From Hofstenia miamia (taxonomy: Eukaryota > Xenacoelomorpha > Acoela > Hofsteniidae), in the NCBI GenBank assembly GCA_900660155.1, contig CABFPE010000130.1:471285-499435 (forward strand): a stretch of DNA of 28,151 bases, in the 5' to 3' direction. A model generated the notes under the pieces. That model worked only from the letters and a program-made list of their open reading frames with translations. It did no database searches and was not told the DNA's origin. The position numbers were made by a program, and so were the translations under genes. This document shows, piece by piece, positions 20,300 through 28,151 of this stretch. The stretch's first letter is position 1, and each line of letters begins with the position of its first letter.

Positions 20300-21600
20300 G
20301 TTCCTAGATAGGCTTTGAGAAAATTCATAAAAAAATAGGTAAAAAATTATTTTCATGCAAATTTATGAACAAAAAACGATATGGGAGGCCGAATTGCCCC
20401 CCTTCAGTGCGTTTAGGGCGATTTGCAGTACAAAAAAAGAAAAGTAGCAATAAATACTCTTGCAAGTACGGAATTGGTATAGACTTTTGTCCAAATATGT
20501 AATACAAAGAATACCAAAAATTCCTTTCAAATTTGTGGAGTTACAACCATTGTTTTTGCTTTGCAACAAAAAAGAGTTCATCAAACAGTTAAAGGGTTTC
20601 ACAGGCAAAGAAGTAAATTAAATTTCTGGAAATATTTCATCTCAAAGTAGAAAGGTTAGATCCACATTTCTGCTTGTCAGATCTATATTCGCTAATTTTT
20701 ATGCCGTCATATCATAAAATTTGATATGCAGAAAATGATTTATTGTTAATGGCCTCATTATATTTGAATGCTTACTGCAATTTTCAACAAATCAAAGCGC
20801 TTCAAACAGTACATAGATGTGTAAAATAGCTAATTCTTTGATTTGGTTACTCAAAGTGATTTGTTTGAATCAAATTTGGTCCGTGTGGCGAAGTGTGTTT
20901 GTTACCTCGTTTTTGTCAATTTTACTGCAAATCGCCAGGCCGTGATTGCAGTAGGCCTTGAAAAAACGCAATCGATTTTATTATTTCATTTTTAACTAAT
21001 TGCTGGGGGCTTACCGCATGACTTCAAATGAAATTAATTATATCTTTCATCATAAACACAAACGTCGTTTGTTTGTTGTTCGTTTTTAACAGAATTTGTT
21101 TAAATTTTTATTGTTAGTTGTCATGTGCTTTTGATTCTGAACGTCATCTCGTTTTAATAATTATTTGTTTATTAACCATTCATTTAGACGCTATGGTGCA
21201 AAATTTATGATGTGCGAATACAAAATTATATTTTACATTACACTGCTACATACTGTTTTTCATTGTTAAGTCAGATTGTTTTTCATTATTTCTTTTGTTG
21301 TGTATGTAAACATTAAAAACTGCTATCACCATTTTAATCTCGGTTTTTATTGTACTAATGAATGTTTTAGATATATCAACCCTCAAGGCTACCTCTCAAG
21401 AAAGGCCATGAAGTAATCAATGCAAAAAATCTAGCGGAGGGCAATTATTAAATTATCAAATTGCAAATATTTAGATTTTTTAATGTACATTCAACATGAC
21501 TCTGCTGAATTTTACAAATTGATTGAATTTTTTTTTCGATAGTGACCACCTTAGTATATTAATAGAAGTACAAAATGTTAATACATATGCTGTCAAATAT
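20300..21600. other. AT-rich DNA, no gene recognised
   Basis: Minus-strand frames at 20325-20608 match no family and lack convincing splice partners. Nothing else was seen. Confidence 0.4.
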
Positions 21601-22420
21601 ATGTGTGAAATACAAAGAAGGACGTAATGAAAGGTCATCAATGAAACTGCAGCTGAAGGACTGCTTAGGAATGCAGTCTGTTTGAATTATCTTCAATTTT
21701 CCCTTCTGATGATTCTCAGAAGATCGAGAGAGACTTCTGTTTAATGATCATAGCACTTGCAATAGCAACTAGATAATGTAAATCTTAGATTTCAGATATG
21801 ATAGCATCTACAACCTTTTCTTTGCATACGGCATAAATTAGTATAATGGTTTCTAGGGAGAGATATGAGATCCTGGAGATTGGAAGGAAGAATCCACAAT
21901 GTCCATAAAGTTTATCCCTAAGGTATAATGAAAAGCGGCAACCCACTAAACTTCAGTAGATTTTCAAAAAACCTGAAGACCAAGGCACTGAAAACAAGGA
22001 AGAACAAACCAGATCCGTATGAGCCGAGGAATCACAAAGCGAATATCTGATACATTATAGAGAATGAAAAACATATATTCATAAGATCATATTATCTGTT
22101 TTTGAGCGATAAAGATGAGGCATCTCCGCCGACGTAGAGATGAGTTGACGTCTATCTTTAGTCATACAAAACTGTAGGGAAGGAATAGATGTGGAAACCA
22201 AGAAAATGAGTGTTCATATGAGCTCTAATATTAGTGGACCATCTTAAATTAATAGGGGTAAGTACGATGCGCACTCTCTTTGAGACGATGAATTGAAGCT
22301 GTGGAGCTAGATGAGCTTATTCGAGGAGGATGGCATGGAGAACAACGAATACAAATGCTCAGGAGTTTCTGTAAGCTACAACAGCAAGAAGCATAATTTT
22401 AAAAGAAACATCCTTATATA
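21600..22420. other. Purine-rich, GC-richer patch, possibly decayed coding DNA
   Basis: Composition on the plus strand shifts to many GAA, GAG and AAG triplets with balanced base use, unlike the flanks. All frames are broken by stops. Short plus-strand segments read plausibly, for example around 21975-22025 and 22180-22240. I recognise no family and infer a dead gene or transposon remnant. Confidence 0.25.
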
Positions 22421-22529
22421 TATCCCAAATGTAATTTACCATAAGTATGAATGAATTTATCTGTAAGCCATTATTTTGATCTAAAATAATCTATGAATAT
22501 CCATAAAAAATTCCATATCCAGTGGATGT

Positions 22530-22815
22530 TCAAGGATCGGCAACCTTCATGGAAGACTGTATTGAAGATGAAACCTGCTCCAGAGCAACAGAGCTTTGAG
22601 CATCAGAGAGCGCATCTGATGATAGAATAAGAGCAGCGGCGGATCCTCCAGGTTGAGAATTGTCTGTAGCACTTGACAGGCCAAGTTGGTTAGTTGTTGT
22701 TGAGAATCCATCTGATATATTTCTTTGTGATTTTGTTGATAAGGCTTTTTCAGAGACATAGGGTTGTAGGAAAAGTTCAACAGTCGCTACGAGAAGAGCA
22801 ACAAAACAGTAACAA
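22530..22815 (-). CDS. Probable terminal exon of a membrane protein, unidentified
   Basis: On the minus strand TTATTCCAG, after a pyrimidine-rich run, precedes 22815. The following 286 bases are open in phase 2 to a TGA at 22530-22532, giving 94 codons. The peptide starts with a likely membrane segment (CYCFVALLVATVELFL), then a polar Ser/Ala/Gln-rich tail (LGLSSATDNSQPGG, SSDALSDAQSS), as in a cytoplasmic C-terminus. GC content is clearly above the surroundings. The frame also stays open upstream of the acceptor to 22940, but only from a GTG, so no true start is visible. A second minus frame (22547-22780) is open across the same DNA, so the choice of frame is an inference. Upstream exons were not found. 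Confidence 0.4.
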
Positions 22816-22959
22816 CTGGAATAAGATAATGGGTACCAAGTACCAACTATATCAAAGTGGGTAGAAGATGAACAAAATGAGAGCAAACGAAAGTCGTGAC
22901 AACAAAGAAGTATTATAGAAAAATTTATTTTTCTCTTCACTAATGTTTAAATTGAAGTT

Positions 22960-23630
22960 TACTGAATAATAAACCATAACGCACGTTACACACGCATTTG
23001 TGAAATAATGCATTTATATTTATTGTATGTTGCAATACACCTTTGTTAAGAAGTGTTGTTTAAAACATTATTACAATGGATATGTCATAAATGAAACTTG
23101 TCATCAAATACATCAGTTTTCACAAATCCTAGAATTCAAAATCACAAATATTATTTAAAATTTGTTCGCCCAAATCAATTTTGTCAAAAATATTCGGTCA
23201 CTAGATGGCGTATTTCAAGTTTTCTCATTAGCACGGGCTTTACTCAGTCTTAGCTACTACTTTCTCCATGCAAAACTTATTTTTCATTCATATTAAGCAA
23301 GTCACTCAACGTAGTATATAAATTGAATGTAATTATGATGGCAGTTGACACAATTTGCTTTTTCATAGCTTTTATTTTGAATTATTTGAATGTTTTGATT
23401 TTCTAAGAATAGAGAGCTAGAAGACTGGTGCAGGGGTAATAGTCTTTTGGCTCTTGTCAAGACCAATTAGTATCACTTCAATATTTTCAATACCTTTTGT
23501 TAAGCTTCTTTGTGAATTTTCATATCAAACAGTAATTTACATAAAAATTAATCTGGATTCAAAACATATTGAACTACAGTAAATGCTATTATTGAACTAC
23601 AAAATAGAATTCAGTCATCTAAAAATGGAA
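22960..23630. other. AT-rich spacer, no gene recognised
   Basis: No coding or structural signal seen until the LINE remnant begins. Confidence 0.4.
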
Positions 23631-23639
23631 TGTATTAGT

Positions 23640-24343
23640 ATGGGAGATTAATCATCCTTGATGTCAAGAAAGCCTTTAACAATGTAAATCTCTACACTAT
23701 AATTGAATATTTGAAAAATATAACACATTTAAATCTGTAAATCATAAACTTGCTTGATAGTTTCATTAGCAATAAACGACAAATAGTTAAATATGATAAC
23801 AAAACTTTCGAATATGGAAAAGATCAACAAAGGTGTTCCTCACGTCCCATTCCATATCAATGTATGCATTGATTCTTTAAATTGTGAACCCTTAGACATT
23901 AAAATGGATCTATTACTAAATATGTGGATGATGCATTTATTTGACTTCCAACTCTTCAAAATTTAGACTTAACACATTTAATAACATTAAGATTTTGTCA
24001 TGAAGAAAACAAATTTGAAATAAATTGTAGAAAATCATTGGAAATGTTTATATCATTGAGGGGGAACAATTGCTCATATAGATCTAAAATTGATTTCTAT
24101 TCTTCAGTAAGAAAAATTGAATATCTGGGATTTACTATAAATAACAAATTTTCATTTAAACAGCATATTGCTCAAGTTTATAAATATTAATGAGAATTTT
24201 TTATGTAATATTGAAAGTAAAAATATTTTTAAATCAAGGTCAAACACAAATTGTTTTGAAGTCATTAGTTAATTAAATAATAAATTTTGGCATACAAGTA
24301 TATGCAGATGAATCAGAAACATCTCTATTCAAGCTTAACAATA
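23640..24343 (+). pseudogene. LINE (CR1-like) reverse transcriptase remnant, upstream half
   Basis: Broken frames carry non-LTR RT landmarks in order: LIILDVKKAFNNVN near 23648, with the first catalytic Asp; a degraded G-V-P segment near 23830; YVDD at 23921-23932, the catalytic box; and an open stretch (about 23994-24190) with IEYLGFTINNKFSFKQHI, the typical thumb-side YLG motif. Several stops and frameshifts make it dead. It is interrupted after 24343 by the Ty3/gypsy insertion and resumes in frame at 27018. The element appears 5'-truncated, as is usual for LINEs. CR1/L2-type is my best placement from motif spacing. Confidence 0.75.
24339..24343 (+). repeat. Left target-site duplication (CAATA)
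   Basis: CAATA immediately before the 5' LTR; the same 5 bases follow the 3' LTR at 27013-27017. A 5-bp duplication is typical of Ty3/gypsy integration. Confidence 0.8.
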
Positions 24344-24524
24344 TGTTGCATTGGTTACGTTTACCTCATATTTGCCTGGGATGTACTGGCACACTAGTTA
24401 ATATTTACAATGATGCGTCCTGGCATACTTGTCACCCTGTAGTGTCTATTGTATATAATTGTAATCTTTGTCGCTTGTGTTTTAATAAAACGATTTTACT
24501 CATTTGTACTGTCAAATCATTACA
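24344..24524 (+). repeat. 5' LTR (complete, 181 bp)
   Basis: Starts TGTTGCATTGG and ends ATCATTACA, the usual TG...CA boundaries. It contains AATAAAA (24484-24490), the likely polyadenylation signal. Over the shared part it differs from the 3' LTR by four substitutions, one 1-base indel and one 7-base indel. Confidence 0.85.
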
Positions 24525-24542
24525 TGGTGACAGAGGTGGGAT
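24525..24542 (+). promoter_or_regulatory. Primer-binding site
   Basis: TGGTGACAGAGGTGGGAT follows the LTR end directly; it begins TGG, the complement of a tRNA CCA tail. Which tRNA it pairs with cannot be decided by eye. The gag ATG overlaps its end (24541). Confidence 0.65.
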
Positions 24543-25212
24543 GGCATTCAAAACATTGAAGCCTCTTCCCTTCGATATCAATAGTCCAAGTATAGCATCC
24601 GAATGGACCAAATGGAAACGAAGCTTGTTGCTTTTCATGGAAGCCACTGAGGTCGACGAAAAGCCGGACAAGTTTAAAATTGGAATTCTGCTTCGATGCA
24701 ATGGAGACACAGCAAATGAAGTTTTTACGAATTTTACATGGCCAAGAACAGAGGATAAAAATAAATTCGAAAATGTCATGAAGAAACTTGATGATTACTT
24801 TAAACGAGGAACCAATAAAGTTTTTGAACTATTTCAATTTTTCAAGCTTTCTAAATCTAACTTGAAAATTGACCAATTTGTGAATATGTTAAGAACCCAG
24901 TCAAAACACTGCAATTTTGGACCACTCGAAGATAGTCTTATTCGGGATCGAATTATATTCTCAATTCAAGACATTCAATTGCAAGAAAGACTTTTGAGAG
25001 AACCCAATATCGCGCAGCTGAGGAAACGACCGAACACTTACGGCAACTGAATATTGATGATGAAGATGTTAACAACAAACAAGAAATTGATGCTATTAGG
25101 CGAAGAAAGAATCAGTTAAGCACGCAATCATGCGGCTAGAAATTGTCCAGCATTCGGAAAAAAGTGCAATAAATGCGGCAAGCCGAACCATTTCGCGGTC
25201 AAATGCAGAGCC
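24541..25212 (+). pseudogene. gag of the Ty3/gypsy element (frameshifted)
   Basis: The ATG at 24541 opens a 169-codon frame to a TGA at 25048-25050. It holds a retrotransposon capsid-like region (WTKWKRSLLLFMEA near residues 22-35, then a helical stretch with FENVMKKLDDYF). Around 25015 the reading shifts to another frame, where a charged linker continues to about 25135. It then returns to the original frame for a CX2CX4HX4C zinc knuckle at 25165-25206 (CNKCGKPNHFAVKC), the nucleic-acid-binding motif of the nucleocapsid. Two frameshifts therefore inactivate it. Confidence 0.8.
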
Positions 25213-25650
25213 CATTTGCATAGGAACTCTTTTCACTATCAAAGATGCCAAGATTTGGACAACTTGGACGAAGAAGATGCACAAAGTGAAGACGAATCAA
25301 GTTATGAATGCGATGTGATTCATTCGTCAAAGGGAAAAACAAGAATTAAAGACATTACAACAACTATCCTAATTGAGGACTATCCCCTTAACATCAAAGT
25401 TGATTCTGGTGCTCAATGTAACGTCTTACCATTAAAAATCCTAAAAGAAATTGAAAAGAAGTCTAACAAAAAGATACCAATATCACGATCTCGTGGCAAG
25501 CTTACTGGTTATAACGGACAGAATATTCCCATCAGTGGAGAAGTCAAATTACCTACTGTCATAGGAAGGAATAAGCGAAAATTTAATGTAAAATTCTTAG
25601 TTGTTCCAACTAATAACAAAGCGATTCTAGGTATACACGTCGTTGAAATC
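25213..25650 (+). pseudogene. Aspartic protease domain of the Ty3/gypsy element
   Basis: In the same frame as the zinc knuckle. The catalytic triplet DSG lies at 25402-25410 in KVDSGAQCNVLP, with a flap-like GQNIPISGEV stretch about 40 residues later and ILGIH near the domain end. The known role of such proteases is cleavage of the gag-pol polyprotein. After about 25640 the family's sequence continues in the next frame, so a frameshift separates it from RT. Confidence 0.8.
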
Positions 25651-26410
25651 AGAAATGCTGGGAGTAAGATTCATGAACCCAGAGGAGAACGAAACACTAT
25701 CAAAACTCGAGAGATTCGAACCCTTTTCGGATGGGGCCCAGAACGCAATAGACAAGCACAAAACATCCGGGCCAGCAAAAGATGTTTTAAAGGAGATATT
25801 GCACAAATACAATGACGTTTTCTCTGGATATGGTAGAGTTTATGATGAGTACGAAATCCCCTTGAAGCGATTTGCAAGACCAATTATGCATCCCCCTAGA
25901 AGATACCCTTTGTCGTTAATTCCAAGGTTGAAAAGCAAGTTGAAAGATCTTCAAGCATCTGGAATAATTTCAAAGGTGGATGAAGCAACAGAATGGGTTG
26001 GTAGCATGGTAGTTGTCGAAAAGTCTAACGGAGATTTAAGGATTACCTTTGATTACAAAACACTGAACCAACAAATTAACCGAGAATACCACTATCCGCC
26101 TTCGAACGCAAGACTTCGAGAATTCTTCAATAGCAAGAAGTTTTTTACAGTCATGGATCTCTCAAATTGTTACTGGCCTATTCCGTTAACAAGGCGTTCA
26201 GCAATCCTGTGTACCTTTAACACGCCATTTGGTCGATATTGTTGGAACCGACTACCGTTTGGATTGTCATCTGCATCAGACAAATCGCAGAGAATGATTG
26301 ATCGAAAGTTTGGAGACATAGAAAACGTAATCGCAATCCACGACGACATCTGCATAGCTACAGCGACAAGAGCAACTCATATTGAAACAGTGAAATTAGT
26401 ACTACAATGA
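25643..26410 (+). pseudogene. Reverse transcriptase domain of the Ty3/gypsy element
   Basis: Open in frame 2, ending at TGA 26408-26410. Landmarks: the connector ARPIMHPPRRYP; LQASGIISKVDEATEWVGSM; FTVMDLSNCYW, with the first catalytic Asp; TPFGRYCWNRLPFGLSSA; and the catalytic pair DD at 26342-26347 within AIHDDIC. The usual aromatic residue two before the first D is Ile here. The terminal TGA interrupts conserved sequence (ALLRNIKLNRF follows in the same frame) and could come from CGA by C-to-T change. Two further stops follow at 26447. Confidence 0.85.
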
Positions 26411-26448
26411 GCACTCTTAAGGAATATCAAACTTAATAGATTCAACTG

Positions 26449-26861
26449 ATGAAGAACACTGTAAAATATAGGGGATTTATCATAAGTGAATGTGGATTTC
26501 ATCCCGACCCAAATAAAGTGCAAGTTATTGAAAGATACTCAACACCAACAGATAAACAGTCTCTTCAACAATTTGTTGGAATGGTCAACTATTTATCCGA
26601 GTTTATTCCTAACTACTCAGAAATTACAACGCCTTTGCGACACCTACTAAAGAAAGATTCGCAATTTATGTGGGATCAGCAACACGAAAAATCCATCCAA
26701 CACTTGAAGGAGCTCCTAACGTCCGATCCAATACTAAGGCATTTCGATAATAAGCTACCTGTCACTATACAAAAGGATGCATCAAAATCAGCACTAGGAG
26801 CTTGTCTCATTCAAGAAAATAAACCAGTCGCTTATGCTGCAAGATTGATGACAAAGACTAT
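26449..26861 (+). pseudogene. RT thumb/connection and partial RNase H of the Ty3/gypsy element
   Basis: Frame 1 again, so shifted relative to the RT segment. It contains KYRGFIISECGFHPDP, LQQFVGMVNYLSEFIPNYS, and the start of RNase H (TIQKDASKSALGACLIQ...KPVAYAARLMTKT) with its first catalytic Asp. It ends abruptly at the deletion junction; the frame then runs on meaninglessly into the 3' LTR up to a stop at 26935-26937. Confidence 0.85.
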
Positions 26862-27012
26862 TCATATTTGCCTGGGATGTACTGGCACACTAGTTAATAT
26901 TTACCATGATGCGTCCTGGCATACTGTCACCCTGTAGTGTATATAATTGTAATCTCTGTGGCTTGTGTTTTAATAAAACGATTTTACTCATTGGTACTGT
27001 CAAATCATTACA
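26862..27012 (+). repeat. 3' LTR (5'-truncated, 151 bp)
   Basis: Matches 5' LTR positions 23-181 with 147 of 151 aligned bases identical and two gaps (1 and 7 bases). It ends ATCATTACA. It lacks the LTR start TGTTGCA, which was lost with the integrase region. Confidence 0.9.
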
Positions 27013-27017
27013 CAATA
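27013..27017 (+). repeat. Right target-site duplication (CAATA)
   Basis: Same 5 bases as 24339-24343. Confidence 0.8.
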
Positions 27018-27160
27018 TATACAAGAAAGCGGTTAAATATACACTAATGTGTTCAAAAACTTCACCTCTTTTCTGAAAATGCCAACTGACAAACATCGTC
27101 CAATGAACTTCTTAATATATTCTCCAAAGCGAAATATATTATTGCGGTACCATTTACAAA
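27018..27160 (+). pseudogene. LINE remnant, downstream half
   Basis: Removing the Ty3/gypsy element and one CAATA copy lets the LINE frame pass without a break from the KLNN codons to IYKKAVKYTLMCSKTSPLF, a plausible post-RT segment of CR1-like elements. A stop follows, and weaker out-of-frame similarity may run to about 27160. Confidence 0.6.
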
Positions 27161-27484
27161 ACATAACATTTTTTATTATTTGAATGGGGTATTACGAATA
27201 AACTACAATTATTTGAAATATATTGAAATTTTTACCATATACATTTCCTTGCATTTATTGTAATATTTTACTATTCTTCATGTTATAAATGATTTCTTGT
27301 AGAATCAAAAATCCCAGAAAAGGATTTCGAAAACTCTATTGAAATATAACACAAAATTGGAATATTTAAGTTTTTTTTTGTTTCATTTACAAATTGGATT
27401 ACTGTTGTTATAGTTTTTCCAAAGAATATCGTCATTGAATGCTTCCCTGCGTAATCTAACTTTTTTCAGAAATTCACTTTGTTA
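27161..27484. other. AT-rich spacer
   Basis: Nothing recognised. Confidence 0.4.
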
Positions 27485-27811
27485 CAGAGTGGTAGAAAGG
27501 TCACATATTTTGACCCACGACCCAACCCGACCCACAGACAATTTACCCATGTATTTGCAAATGTTTGACAAAACTAACATGAAAAAATGTCATTAACATT
27601 AATTTAAGAGTAGATTTTATATAGCATAGTAGATTGTATTCTAATTGGAAATGCATCGTTAGTTTTCCAATAATATTTAAGTAAAATCCTTCAAACAATA
27701 GATTTCTCTGCCCCGGCAATTTCCAAAATTTTGACATATGACCCGATCCAACTTTTCTTTGATACCAACCCGCGGATCGGGTTGGATTGGCTCGACCCGC
27801 TAGCCACCCTG
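27485..27811. mobile_element. Non-autonomous hAT-like element
   Basis: The left end CAGAGTGGTAG (27485) and the right end CTAGCCACCCTG (reverse complement CAGGGTGGCTAG, ending at 27811) are imperfect inverted repeats of hAT type. Both are followed inward by ACCCG-rich motifs (GACCCACGACCCAACCC on the left; GGATCGGGTTGGATTGG on the right). The 8-bp flanks CTTTGTTA and CATTGGTA agree at six positions, as an aged hAT duplication would. At 327 bases with no transposase, it is a MITE-sized derivative. A minus frame across it (27543-27854) is incidental. Confidence 0.55.
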
Positions 27812-28119
27812 CATTGGTATATTGGTGTTCATCCAGTTGCTCTGAGGGTACCATGAACCCGGTAGAGTGCTAGCGTCCAATGATAAGAGAATGCTCCCTA
27901 AATCATTATTTTCCCACCTTCGGCCTTCCATCTTGACTGTTAGATCTGGGTTGCCCTACCCATCGATTTGTTGGGTTTGCACTAGATACAGTGGTATTGC
28001 ATCACCTGTCTACATCACGCCACATTCCGATATTGTTGGGCTTGGCACGTGGGAACTCAAGCCATTTTACTTTGTGGTGATCGGCTCTTTATGTATCTTA
28101 TGTAAGAACAAAACTGTCC

Positions 28120-28122
<3 letters not shown>
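27812..28122. other. GC-richer non-coding patch
   Basis: Composition is more balanced than usual here. CCGGTAGAGTGCTAGCGTCC near 27859 resembles a Pol III A box, but I found no matching B box or cloverleaf, so I call no tRNA or SINE. Confidence 0.25.

Positions 28123-28151
<29 letters not shown>
28123..28151. repeat. TA microsatellite at window edge
   Basis: A TA run that continues to the last base of the window. Confidence 0.9.

Larger units (their letters stand above)
24344..27012 (+). mobile_element. Truncated Ty3/gypsy LTR retrotransposon
   Basis: A 2,669-base element: 5' LTR, primer-binding site, gag, protease, reverse transcriptase, partial RNase H, then a 5'-truncated 3' LTR, all on the plus strand and flanked by CAATA on both sides. 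The second half of RNase H, the whole integrase, the polypurine tract and the first 22 bases of the 3' LTR are missing. The deletion joins RNase H directly to LTR position 23. Gag-pol is broken by at least four frameshifts and one in-frame stop, so the copy cannot encode its own mobility. Order and motifs place it in Ty3/gypsy (protease-RT-RNase H). It sits inside a LINE remnant. Confidence 0.92.

Noticed and set aside
20325..20608. Minus-strand frames of 60 and 81 codons
   Set aside because: No recognisable motif; overlapping frames typical of AT-rich chance openings.
24366..24524. Treating 24366 as the true LTR start because both copies share sequence from there
   Set aside because: The CAATA duplication and the TG start put the boundary at 24344; the shared start is simply where the 3' LTR was truncated.
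24343..24540. Extending gag upstream to the ATG at 24343
   Set aside because: This ATG straddles the LTR boundary; the LTR and primer-binding site occupy 24344-24542, so the natural gag start is 24541.
24432..24779. Minus-strand open frame across the LTR and gag
   Set aside because: Shadow of the retroelement; no independent motifs.
27855..27885. GGTAGAGTGCTAGCG resembling a tRNA A box
   Set aside because: No B box or acceptor stem was found downstream.
1..28151. CRISPR arrays, bacterial operons, phage or plasmid functions
   Set aside because: No spaced direct repeats of that kind and a clearly eukaryotic gene structure.

Overview
The window looks like nuclear DNA from an AT-rich invertebrate animal (roughly 30% GC by eye). 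The signs are a spliced TSPO gene, an intronless rhodopsin-family receptor, animal-type retroelements, many small foldback elements and TA microsatellites. There are no bacterial-style operons, rRNAs, convincing tRNAs or CRISPR arrays. I cannot name the species; a low-GC tunicate, cnidarian or similar lineage would fit.

Layout. At 1-3,370 is intergenic DNA with a GC-rich patch and a possible hAT-type foldback pair. At 3,388-6,875, on the minus strand, is a complete two-exon TSPO (translocator protein) gene with a 2.9 kb intron and a short 3' end. From 7,000 to 13,520 is repeat-rich DNA: a degenerate 21-bp tandem array, candidate MITEs, an LTR-like promoter patch, a LINE fragment, and several exon-like minus-strand segments with good splice sites but no recognised protein. 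One of these has a decayed second copy next to TSPO. At 14,656-15,636 is the clearest single-exon gene, a 326-residue class A GPCR with unusual core positions. From 16,000 to 17,710 is a cluster of inverted repeats: a MITE, an imperfect ACACAAC hairpin, a nearly perfect 43-bp-arm hairpin, and a 30-bp spacerless palindrome flanked by 7-bp direct repeats. From 17.7 to 22.5 kb little is recognisable. At 22,530-22,815 (minus) is a probable terminal exon with one membrane segment and a Ser/Ala-rich tail. At 23,640-27,110 a decayed LINE reverse transcriptase is interrupted by a truncated Ty3/gypsy element (24,344-27,012) with a 5-bp target duplication. At 27,485-27,811 is a small hAT-like element. 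The window ends in a TA microsatellite.

The two confident host genes (TSPO and the GPCR) show no functional link. I found no new multi-gene system. The most rewarding items are the hairpin cluster at 16.9-17.7 kb, the divergent GPCR, the nested retroelements and the duplicated exon-like block.
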